From Propionibacteriaceae bacterium (GTDB taxonomy: Bacteria > Actinomycetota > Actinomycetes > Propionibacteriales > Propionibacteriaceae), in contig JAISCH010000278.1 of assembly GCA_031265725.1 (NCBI GenBank), positions 1 to 6,092 on the forward strand: 6,092 nucleotides of DNA, in the 5' to 3' direction. The position numbers were made by a program, and so were the translations under genes. The notes below the pieces were generated by a model that was not told the DNA's origin, searched no databases, and saw only the letters and a list, made by a program, of their open reading frames with translations. Of the stretch, positions 1-4,754 are shown one piece after another. Within the stretch, counting starts at the first letter, position 1. Each line of letters starts with the position of its first letter.

Positions 1-28
1 CCCGAGAATATTCCTAACAATACTCGGG
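1..28. repeat. Imperfect hairpin at window edge
   Basis: CCCGAG (1-6) plus TATT (9-12) can pair with AATA (19-22) plus CTCGGG (23-28), giving a 10-bp stem with a two-base AA bulge and a six-base loop. No T-tract follows on the plus strand, so it is not a convincing terminator in that direction. It may be the edge of a repeat or the 3' end of a transcript from outside the window. Confidence 0.3.
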
Positions 29-386
29 GAAGATAATCGGGCTTCTGGCCAGGTATGACTACCAGTTTGGAGTGGTCAGCGGGGCTGGGTTAGGTGGCCG
101 GTGGTTGCCGTCAGAGCCGGTGCATGGTTTGTTCACAGGACCCGGTGCCAATCAAAGCGTCTTCCACGGTATCTGCCGTCACGGAGACCACCAAGTCCGG
201 TGGGCGACATTTCGGCACTGTCGCATTCGATGGTTCAGATACGCGAAACGACACGGGGCAAGATGGGTTGCAGAACAGATCCGGCAAGCCTTGGACGCGG
301 CGACGCGCACAAACGGCCCAATATCCAAATTGCCTGAGTTCTTGCACTAGATGCAACCCAGGTTCTTTTTAGTCCGATAATATTGG

Positions 387-770
387 ATTATGTCAAAACC
401 GGGGTCCGCGTGTCCCCCAAAGTGCGTGTAGGTTGACATCGAAGTTGGCAGTAATGACAGAAAACCCGTCAGTAGACGGATTGCCCGCCCGGTTGACACA
501 AATAATGACAGTATGGCGTCCTTGAATGGTTGAGGCCACTTACCGCAAAGGCTGGGCGTTCTTGGGCCTGCTGGCCTGCAGGGTTTGACTGCGCGGCTGT
601 GGCCTTGGCATGGGAACGCCTAGCCGCCAGCCTGATTGACACCCAGGCGCGTTCTGACCCCCAGACGAGCGATACTGGCCACAACGGATACTGTCGTCTA
701 TTTAGTCACCGCTAATGACTCACCGGGTGCAATAAGCAGTACAAAATTTGACATAATGCTCACCATGACA
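387..770. repeat. Cluster of TGACA motifs with flanking inverted repeat
   Basis: TGACA occurs on the plus strand at 434, 455, 494, 506, 637, 749 and 766, and inverted (TGTCA) at 391. About 0.4 plus-strand copies would be expected by chance in this length. GGTTGACA recurs exactly at 431-438 and 491-498, each followed by TAATGACAG (452-460 and 503-511) at different spacings. The cluster is bounded by an exact 11-bp inverted repeat, ATTATGTCAAA at 387-397 and TTTGACATAAT at 747-757. TTGACA resembles a -35 box, but I find no matching -10 box at the right distance. It could be a set of regulator sites, iteron-like sites or the remains of a small mobile element. Confidence 0.4.
654..675 (+). repeat. 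22-bp dispersed repeat, copy 1
   Basis: The sequence starting CTGACCCCCAGAC matches 4333-4354 at 20 of 22 bases; the differences are G/A at 667 and A/T at 674. Both copies are in the same orientation and lie outside the convincing genes. Its role is unknown. Confidence 0.6.
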
Positions 771-802
771 AACCAGCAATAAACACTGTGAGGCTGTTAC
801 GC

Positions 803-814
803 CTTGTCAGAGCC
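803..814. repeat. 12-bp inverted repeat, left arm
   Basis: CTTGTCAGAGCC here is exactly inverted at 1176-1187 (GGCTCTGACAAG), 361 bp further on. The arms could mark the ends of a small non-coding element, since no transposase lies between them. No target-site duplication is evident. Confidence 0.4.
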
Positions 815-906
815 AAATCTCAACGGATTCGAATGGTTTCAAACAGCCATCTGGGACACGTTCTGTCAATAAGCCAGCAACAAAGAGCGGGAATGACCGA
901 CCTGTT

Positions 907-937
907 CGCGGACTATCTGGCCGCGTTTTCCTTTTTT
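907..937 (+). terminator. Possible rho-independent terminator
   Basis: CGCGG (907-911) and CCGCG (921-925) can form a 5-bp GC stem with a nine-base loop, followed at once by TTTTCCTTTTTT (926-937). The T-tract is good but the stem is short. If real, it would end a plus-strand transcript from the gene-poor region, possibly a non-coding RNA, because no convincing gene precedes it. Confidence 0.35.
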
Positions 938-1062
938 GCATCGTTAGTCTTGCTGGAGTCTAGATAACGGGCCTGGGTCATGCCTTACTGGAGAAGACAT
1001 GGCCGCAGCGCCACTGTGAGGGCACTCCCCCAGACAGCGAGACTAAGCTGAGAACCGCGCTA

Positions 1063-1119
1063 GGGAAGCCCTTCGCGCTATCGGGCTGGACTTCTCCGAC
1101 TTGATCCGGATAGCTTCCC
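1063..1119. repeat. Nested dyad (structured DNA or RNA)
   Basis: GGGAAGC (1063-1069) is inverted as GCTTCCC (1113-1119). Inside it CTATC (1078-1082) can pair with GATAG (1109-1113). The two stems share one base and together could fold 57 nt into a branched hairpin. It lies about 140 bp beyond the stop of the minus-strand gene and could be part of its 3' untranslated region. Confidence 0.35.
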
Positions 1120-1135
1120 GCGGTGTGGTCACCGT

Positions 1136-1259
1136 CCTATTTGCAAGCCTGAAGGTTTCGTCACCTCTGCAAATAGGCTCTGACAAGCGCGAATAATCCT
1201 TCCGGGGTTCTCATTCGCCTAGTAACCGCGCGGGTTTCGTCGCCGAGTTTGCAAATAGG
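1136..1259. repeat. TGCAAATAGG repeat block behind the AlbA_2/GHKL gene
   Basis: TGCAAATAGG occurs at 1168-1177 and 1250-1259 and inverted as CCTATTTGCA at 1136-1145, so the first pair is a 10-bp inverted repeat with a 22-bp spacer. Each direct copy is preceded by GGTTTCGTC[A/G]CC (1154-1165 and 1233-1244), giving two 24-27-bp repeat units 79 bp apart. The last unit ends 3 bp from the stop codon of the minus-strand gene at 1262. In a transcript of that gene, these would be the first sequences of the 3' untranslated region. There is no T-tract typical of a terminator. The function is unknown. Confidence 0.6.
1176..1187. repeat. 12-bp inverted repeat, right arm
   Basis: GGCTCTGACAAG is the exact inverse of 803-814. 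Its first two bases are shared with the end of the TGCAAATAGG unit at 1168-1177. Confidence 0.4.
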
Positions 1260-1261
1260 GC

Positions 1262-2920
1262 TTACGGCTGCTGCTCGGCCAATACCCACACTGGGCTAGC
1301 TTTCGTGCCCTGGTTGGCGATCAGCCCGTCCCGGCGCAGTTTAGTCAATAAATTCGTCACTCGCCTCATCCGCTGGCTGTCATCGGCCAAGTCGGTGTCG
1401 AGTAGCGCGTCGATGTCTCGGCGGGTCGCTGACCCTGACACCGCCAGATGGTCGACGATCACCTGAAGCAGTAGCTGCTCGTCGCCGCTGCGGGACTTCA
1501 CCGCCGGCTCCGTCGCGGTCGCATCCACAATGACGGACGCGACCCGCAGATGGGGTTTGCGGCCCTCGACCAACCCGGCCCGGCGCAGCCGCCTGGTTGC
1601 CTTCTCCGGGATCGTCAACCCCTTCTGCACCCGATCCAAAGCCAGCACATCCGCCAACGGCAAGTCAGTGCGCTGCATCAGCAGGTTCGTGTACGCCTCG
1701 TCCACCACAGCCCCATGGATCGTCAGCCTGACCTGTGTCGGCGTGGACAGGTCGTAGTCCGGCATGGGCAGAAAACGGTGCGCCTGCCGGTTGTGCATGT
1801 CAAAGATGCCATAGCCGAGCGTGTCGATCATGCCCAACTCGACCATTGCCTGCGCCAACATGGCGTTCCGGTACCGGCTCGGTGACCTGCCGCCGGTTGC
1901 GTACTCCTCGGGCAGGCCCTCGAAGAACTCTCCCTGGTTAGTCACCACCAACCGATCTGGATATTCCTGCGCCAGTACCCGCCCAGCCCGTAAGAAATCT
2001 TGATGAGCGACCGCATTATGAATCGCTTCCAGCACAATCCGCTCGTCGTACTTCGACACTTCGGTCTGCAACAGCGTGCCCGGCCTGATCAGTCGCAACT
2101 GCACATTCCGAATCCGATGCCACAAGGCAGTCGTTGACAACAAGAAAGGCGTGGAGAAATGCTCGTACGCCCGCTCCTGGCCGACCAGGCTCCATGTTAA
2201 CTGCGCCGGATGAGGTGTCAACCTGCCCGCCGACTCAGCCCTCCCGACCAACAGCAGACCAGCCCTGGTCACCTCGCCGCCCAACGTCAACCTGGCCCGG
2301 TCGGTGAACATCGCCACCGGCCAGCTAAACACCTCGCCTTCGGTGAGTCGGCGCGGATATTTCCTGGCGAACGCCCGACGTGCGTGATCCAACGCCCCCG
2401 GATCGAAATCATCCAGCGTAGCGCCGGGCACAATCTGGGCCGACCAGTCCGTGGCCAGCGACTGATGCCGGATCTGATCCTGTTTGTCCAGCCCCAACGA
2501 CACGAGGGATTCACCAGCGCGGGCATAATAGTGGCCGTGCCACGCGATCGGGATGCCCGTTGGTGCTGGTGGGATCTCCAACATCATCACACGCCCACTC
2601 GGGTGTGCCACTTCGTGGATGTCGCGGAACGTGACTGACGGCTCCGTGCCCTGCGCGATCTGCCACTTCAAGCTCTGCTGCCGCTCAGGATCAGGCCTGT
2701 AATTCGTTCCGACCACAGTCCGAGACTTGTTGCACACACCGAACACGAGCCACGCCGAGCCAGCGTTGCGCAAGTTCGCCTCATTGCTCAACGCGGAGAA
2801 ATACGAGCCGATCTTGTCAGTGCTGTAGTCACGGCTAGCCTCCTTGAACTCAACCGTCTCCCCTTCCCAGCCAGCGATCAACCGATCCAACAAACCCAGC
2901 ATGTCCTGCCCCGCCATCAC
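1262..2920 (-). CDS. AlbA_2 / GHKL ATPase domain protein (Schlafen-like, putative regulator or defence protein)
   Basis: This is a complete 552-aa cytoplasmic protein with no signal peptide or membrane segment. Residues 18-145 resemble the AlbA_2 (Schlafen-AlbA) domain: ETVEFKEA at 21-28, a strand around AWLVFGV (56-62) and YYARAGESLV at 131-140. Residues 290-400 resemble a GHKL/HATPase_c_4 nucleotide-binding region, with E298 and N302 in EAIHNAVAHQDF as the N-box, NQG at 328-330, and RNAMLAQ...LGYGI at 351-372. Residues 405-465 and 480-548 look like winged helices. This order is usual for proteins annotated as 'ATP-binding' or 'RNA-binding domain-containing', often with a RecG-like label, but no helicase motif is present. 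Members act as transcription regulators or lie in defence loci; the substrate here is unknown. The start may be GTG at 2920 or the adjoining ATG at 2917; AAGGG lies 6 or 9 bases upstream. It is divergent from the DUF3800 gene. Confidence 0.85.
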   Translation of the reverse strand: MMAGQDMLGLLDRLIAGWEGETVEFKEASRDYSTDKIGSYFSALSNEANLRNAGSAWLVFGVCNKSRTVVGTNYRPDPERQQSLKWQIAQGTEPSVTFRDIHEVAHPSGRVMMLEIPPAPTGIPIAWHGHYYARAGESLVSLGLDKQDQIRHQSLATDWSAQIVPGATLDDFDPGALDHARRAFARKYPRRLTEGEVFSWPVAMFTDRARLTLGGEVTRAGLLLVGRAESAGRLTPHPAQLTWSLVGQERAYEHFSTPFLLSTTALWHRIRNVQLRLIRPGTLLQTEVSKYDERIVLEAIHNAVAHQDFLRAGRVLAQEYPDRLVVTNQGEFFEGLPEEYATGGRSPSRYRNAMLAQAMVELGMIDTLGYGIFDMHNRQAHRFLPMPDYDLSTPTQVRLTIHGAVVDEAYTNLLMQRTDLPLADVLALDRVQKGLTIPEKATRRLRRAGLVEGRKPHLRVASVIVDATATEPAVKSRSGDEQLLLQVIVDHLAVSGSATRRDIDALLDTDLADDSQRMRRVTNLLTKLRRDGLIANQGTKASPVWVLAEQQP

Positions 2921-2950
2921 TCACCGCCCTTCACGATCTCGACCCTGTTT

Positions 2951-2979
2951 ATTCTAAGCGTTGCCAGAGGGTTTTTCAG
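2951..2979 (-). promoter_or_regulatory. Promoter of the AlbA_2/GHKL gene
   Basis: On the minus strand, CTGAAA (2979-2974; 4 of 6 match to TTGACA) and TAGAAT (2956-2951; 5 of 6 match to TATAAT) are exactly 17 bp apart. Transcription would start near 2944, leaving a short leader of about 25 nt with the AAGGG ribosome binding site. The -35 box overlaps the stop codon of the upstream remnant ORF. Confidence 0.5.
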
Positions 2980-3182
2980 CGTTCCTCGTCTCGGAAGTAG
3001 CGCCGCCGCCCGGTAGGTTCCATCTCGCCAGCACCAGCGCCCACTTCCACCAGCATGATATACGGGTTGGCTCTAGGGATAGCGGTGAAAGCGGTCCGCG
3101 CAGCCCTCCTGGTCTTGTAAACACCCCAAAGCAGATAATCCGGGAACACCGTGGTGGCCGACAGCGCCGACTCGCTGCTCAT
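2976..3182 (-). pseudogene. 3' remnant of an unrecognised gene
   Basis: A 68-codon minus-strand frame ends 55 bp before the AlbA_2/GHKL gene. Its first 11 residues (MSSESALSATT) come from the antisense of the 73-bp DUF3800 duplication, so the frame is a chimera. From about 3147 onward it reads like real protein (FPDYLLWGVYKTRRAAR, then IPRANPYIMLVEVG, ending GRRRYFRDEER), with acceptable codon use. I infer that an older gene, once upstream of the AlbA_2/GHKL gene in the same direction, lost its 5' part when the DUF3800 fragment arrived. I recognise no family, and it has no clear ribosome binding site. It could also be a chance frame. Confidence 0.35.
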
Positions 3183-3220
3183 GGACTACGTCAAACTCAA
3201 GACCCGGTTCGAGCCGTCGT
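3148..3220 (+). repeat. 73-bp exact copy of an internal DUF3800 segment
   Basis: These 73 bases are identical to 3578-3650 inside the DUF3800 gene, where they encode residues 32-55 (TVVADSADSL through RFEPS). Here the same frame is closed by TAA 15 bp upstream (3133-3135) and by TGA directly after the repeat (3220-3222), so this copy is not translated as DUF3800. Identity stops sharply at both ends. The lack of any mismatch suggests a recent event or continuing gene conversion. It is either the relic of a second DUF3800 gene or a short templated duplication. Confidence 0.9.
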
Positions 3221-3226
3221 GAATTG

Positions 3227-3236
3227 AAACCGGTTT
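3227..3236. repeat. AAACCGGTTT palindrome
   Basis: This perfect 10-bp palindrome begins six bases after the end of the 73-bp duplicate. It could be an operator half-dyad or mark a rearrangement junction. A palindrome of this length can also occur by chance. Confidence 0.3.
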
Positions 3237-3295
3237 GGGAGTTGTGGGATGTTGCTTGACAGGTCTGGGCGTGTGCGCCTGGCCGGGTCAGTTCA

Positions 3296-3327
3296 GGTGC
3301 TCCGCTTCGCACCCTGGGTGCTTGCAC
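3296..3327. repeat. Alternating GGTGC/GCACC dyads
   Basis: GGTGC (3296-3300), GCACC (3309-3313), GGTGC (3317-3321) and GCAC (3324-3327) alternate and can pair in several mutually exclusive ways. The core GCACCCTGGGTGC (3309-3321) is a perfect odd palindrome. It lies upstream of the predicted DUF3800 promoter, which fits an operator better than a leader structure. Confidence 0.35.
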
Positions 3328-3360
3328 TGATTGCCTTGCTGTAGATTCCCAGCGGTTTTG

Positions 3361-3390
3361 TTGCTCGGGTTGGCGAGGTGGACTTATACT
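3361..3390 (+). promoter_or_regulatory. Putative promoter of the DUF3800 gene
   Basis: TATACT (3385-3390) is a good -10 box (5 of 6 match to TATAAT). The -35 region is weak: TTGCTC at 3361-3366, 18 bp upstream, matches TTGACA at 3 of 6. Transcription would begin near 3397, giving a leader of about 88 nt before the GTG start at 3485. Confidence 0.4.
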
Positions 3391-3398
3391 TGTAGTGG

Positions 3399-3462
3399 CG
3401 CTCGCTGAGCGTCGAGTCGCACTTGGTGCGGCGAGTCCTATGGCCGCCTTTGGCGGCCATAG
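3399..3462 (+). promoter_or_regulatory. Three-hairpin leader of the DUF3800 gene
   Basis: Three perfect hairpins with three-base loops follow each other: CGCTC/GAGCG (3399-3411, loop GCT), CGCAC/GTGCG (3418-3430, loop TTG) and an 11-bp stem, CTATGGCCGCC/GGCGGCCATAG (3438-3462, loop TTT). The last ends eight bases before the ribosome binding site. The stems are separated by 6-7 bases and would sit at the very start of the predicted transcript. They may stabilise the mRNA, bind a protein or act as a processed small RNA. The third dyad could also be a DNA operator. Confidence 0.55.
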
Positions 3463-3470
3463 TTGTCTCC

Positions 3471-3478
3471 AGGGAAGG
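3471..3478 (+). promoter_or_regulatory. Ribosome binding site that fixes the DUF3800 start
   Basis: AGGGAAGG lies six bases before GTG at 3485. The longer frame from GTG 3395 has no such site and would start at or before the predicted transcription start. Confidence 0.6.
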
Positions 3479-3484
3479 CCTGCT

Positions 3485-4318
3485 GTGATCCTGTGCTACT
3501 GCGACGAGGCAGGTAACATTAGCCCCTACACGCCCGGCGACCCCGGTAACACCCCAGTCTTCGTCGTCGCGGGTCTGACCGTGGTGGCCGACAGCGCCGA
3601 CTCGCTGCTCATGGACTACGTCAAACTCAAGACCCGGTTCGAGCCGTCGTTGCGCAACCGGCAACTGTCCGACGTCATCCAGCACGAGATCAAGGGCGCG
3701 AGCATCCGCCGAGACATCCGCACGCCCGGCCCCCGCAACACCCGCCGCCGCGCCATCGGCTACCTCGACCACGTCGTCGGCCTGTTGGAGCGCTACCACT
3801 GCCGCATCCTGGGCAGGGTCCTGGTCAAGAAACCAGCAGGCGTGTACAGCCCTTCGGCGACCTACCCCAGCGCGGTCGCGGAACTCGCCGAAACCCTAGA
3901 CAAGCAAGCAGAAGCAGCGCAGACGACGGCCCTGATGATCCTGGACGCCCAGACGAAAGTCAAGAACGAGGGGAACGTCCACACCATCACGACGCGCCGC
4001 TACCGGCGTGGCGGCAGCGCCTACCCCCACCTTGTCGAATCCCCGGTGTTCGGGCACTCGGACACCCACATCCTGCTCCAACTGGCAGACATCCTCGCCT
4101 CAGCGCTGATCTTCCCGTCCGCCTGCGCAGCCTACCTTGCCCCCATCGCCTCAGACCCCCATCTCGACCCCTCCAGCCAACTCATCCGCCAGACCTTCGG
4201 GCCACGCCTGGCCGCGCTGGAGTACCGCTACTCCGACGATGACGGCAACAGACGGGGCGGGTTCCGCGTCATCGACCAGGTCGGCAGCGGCGCGACCCAC
4301 CTGCTATTCCGCAACTGA
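3485..4318 (+). CDS. DUF3800 domain protein
   Basis: From GTG 3485 this is a 277-aa soluble protein, within the usual DUF3800 range. The N-terminus ILCYCDEAGN carries the family's aspartate-glutamate pair (D7, E8) in a Y-x-D-E-[SA]-G-N context. A second strand follows (PVFVVAGLTVVA, 24-35), then HEIKG (67-71), D154 in the strand LMILDAQ, and the C-terminal signature ESPVFGHSDTHILLQLADILA (185-205) with D193 and D202. The family is thought to have an RNase H-like fold with acidic residues that may bind metal; its substrate is not established, and the nuclease idea here is inference. The start is chosen because it has a ribosome binding site and begins just before the conserved motif; the extra 30 residues of the longer frame do not look like family sequence. 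Codons 32-55 are duplicated exactly at 3148-3220. It is divergent from the AlbA_2/GHKL gene. No terminator is visible after it. Confidence 0.85.
   Translation: MILCYCDEAGNISPYTPGDPGNTPVFVVAGLTVVADSADSLLMDYVKLKTRFEPSLRNRQLSDVIQHEIKGASIRRDIRTPGPRNTRRRAIGYLDHVVGLLERYHCRILGRVLVKKPAGVYSPSATYPSAVAELAETLDKQAEAAQTTALMILDAQTKVKNEGNVHTITTRRYRRGGSAYPHLVESPVFGHSDTHILLQLADILASALIFPSACAAYLAPIASDPHLDPSSQLIRQTFGPRLAALEYRYSDDDGNRRGGFRVIDQVGSGATHLLFRN
3578..3650 (+). repeat. 73-bp repeat, copy within the DUF3800 gene
   Basis: This is the functional copy of the segment repeated at 3148-3220; it encodes residues 32-55, just after the first conserved strand. The two copies start 430 bp apart in direct orientation. 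Recombination between them would delete the leader and the start of the gene. Confidence 0.9.
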
Positions 4319-4332
4319 GTCGACCTATCCCA

Positions 4333-4354
4333 CTGACCCCCAGACAAGCGATTC
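4333..4354 (+). repeat. 22-bp dispersed repeat, copy 2
   Basis: This copy begins 15 bp after the DUF3800 stop codon and matches 654-675 at 20 of 22 bases. The two copies, about 3.7 kb apart, bracket the AlbA_2/GHKL and DUF3800 genes in direct orientation. Confidence 0.6.
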
Positions 4355-4436
4355 CGGGATTATAGAGCCTGTTGCGTTTAACGACACCATCAATATTTTC
4401 GACACCGACAACGAAAACGCCACAGCCGACAGGCAA

Positions 4437-4562
4437 ATGAAATTGCGCAGCCACAACCTCACCACCGGAACCACCCAAAACAGCCTCACCACCCAACCAG
4501 GCTTCGAAGCCATCAACCGCACCCTCACCCAACGCGGCATCGCCACCCGCCCAGGACTATGA
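4437..4562 (+). pseudogene. Short ORF or 3' gene remnant
   Basis: ATG 4437 opens 41 codons ending in INRTLTQRGIATRPGL. From about 4450 nearly every codon ends in C or another base typical of the real genes here (runs of ACC, CTC, GCC, ATC), which suggests true coding DNA; the upstream part is AT-richer. The same frame is open back through 4319, where it overlaps the DUF3800 gene in another phase. I recognise no family. The best guess is the tail of a gene that lost its 5' part; a real small protein is possible. AGG at 4431-4433 is a weak ribosome binding site. Confidence 0.35.
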
Positions 4563-4754
4563 ACTAATCCTCGCCGTAAACTGCAAAGCCACCGCAGCCC
4601 TATTCACGGCCTGAGCCATAGCCGTATCAGATTTAGCCATAGCCGTTGCCCTGACCTCGGTACGTAGCTCTTGCTGGTGGGTCATATTCGACCGAGCCTG
4701 CCCAGGCAACCACCTATCACATAATTTGTCATCTAACAGTGACAACTCTGCCAT
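4557..4754 (-). CDS. Possible small protein after the ABC ATPase
   Basis: A 65-codon frame overlaps the last 26 bp of the ATPase gene. A shorter version starts at M24 (MTHQQELRTE). Its C-terminal half is alanine-rich and helical in appearance, with a seven-residue repeat (TAMAKSD, then TAMAQAV) that arises from a 12-bp direct repeat at 4614-4625 and 4635-4646, 21 bp apart. Neither start has a Shine-Dalgarno site. Its stop codon directly abuts the stop of the plus-strand ORF (CTA/TGA at 4557-4562). It could be a real third operon gene, a remnant or chance. No family is recognised. Confidence 0.25.
   Translation of the reverse strand: MAELSLLDDKLCDRWLPGQARSNMTHQQELRTEVRATAMAKSDTAMAQAVNRAAVALQFTARISS
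4614..4646. repeat. 12-bp direct repeat, period 21
   Basis: AGCCATAGCCGT occurs at 4614-4625 and 4635-4646. The 21-bp period preserves the frame of the minus-strand ORF, giving a two-copy heptad. Confidence 0.6.

Larger units (their letters stand above)
1..1261. other. Gene-poor, repeat-rich region
   Basis: No convincing gene is visible in these 1.26 kb. The reading frames of 60-92 codons at 72-372 (both strands) and 469-715 overlap one another, match no family I recognise, lack good ribosome binding sites and have mixed third-codon bases, unlike the GC-rich genes to the right. A frame open from 752 to 967, with starts at 788, 833 or 893, has the same weaknesses. Parts may be decayed coding DNA. 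The region does contain a TGACA-rich segment, several short inverted and direct repeats, a possible terminator and a dyad-rich block next to the following gene; these are listed separately. Confidence 0.6.
4319..4728. other. Intergenic region between convergent units
   Basis: This 410-bp stretch separates the DUF3800 gene from the end of the transporter operon. It holds the second copy of the dispersed repeat and two short uncertain ORFs converging at 4557-4562. GCCTG/CAGGC (4696-4707) is a small dyad with a two-base loop and no T-tract, so it is not a convincing terminator for the ATPase gene. Confidence 0.5.

Noticed and set aside
72..372. Overlapping ORFs of 78-92 codons on both strands.
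   Set aside because: They have mutually exclusive frames, no recognisable family, no good ribosome binding sites and mixed third-base usage. A decayed gene cannot be excluded.
433..511. TTGACA boxes as promoters for a plus-strand gene.
   Set aside because: No -10 box occurs 16-18 bp downstream of either copy and no gene follows.
788..967. A 59-codon plus frame (also starting at 833 or 893).
   Set aside because: It has no clear ribosome binding site and no family, and it runs through the possible terminator at 907-937.
3221..3230. GAATTGAAAC, which resembles the 3' end of some CRISPR repeats.
   Set aside because: Only one copy is present, with no repeat-spacer pattern and no cas gene in the window.
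3395..3484. The 30-residue N-terminal extension of the DUF3800 frame from GTG 3395.
   Set aside because: It spans the hairpin leader, starts at the predicted transcription start and has no ribosome binding site; GTG 3485 has AGGGAAGG at six bases and begins at the family motif.
3293..3799. A 168-codon minus-strand frame across the DUF3800 start.
   Set aside because: It is antisense to a well-supported gene and its own promoter and leader, with low-complexity translation.
4137..4436. Plus frame overlapping the DUF3800 C-terminus, as a frameshifted extension.
   Set aside because: The DUF3800 protein already has its full C-terminal signature and usual length; the overlapping part is a shadow frame.
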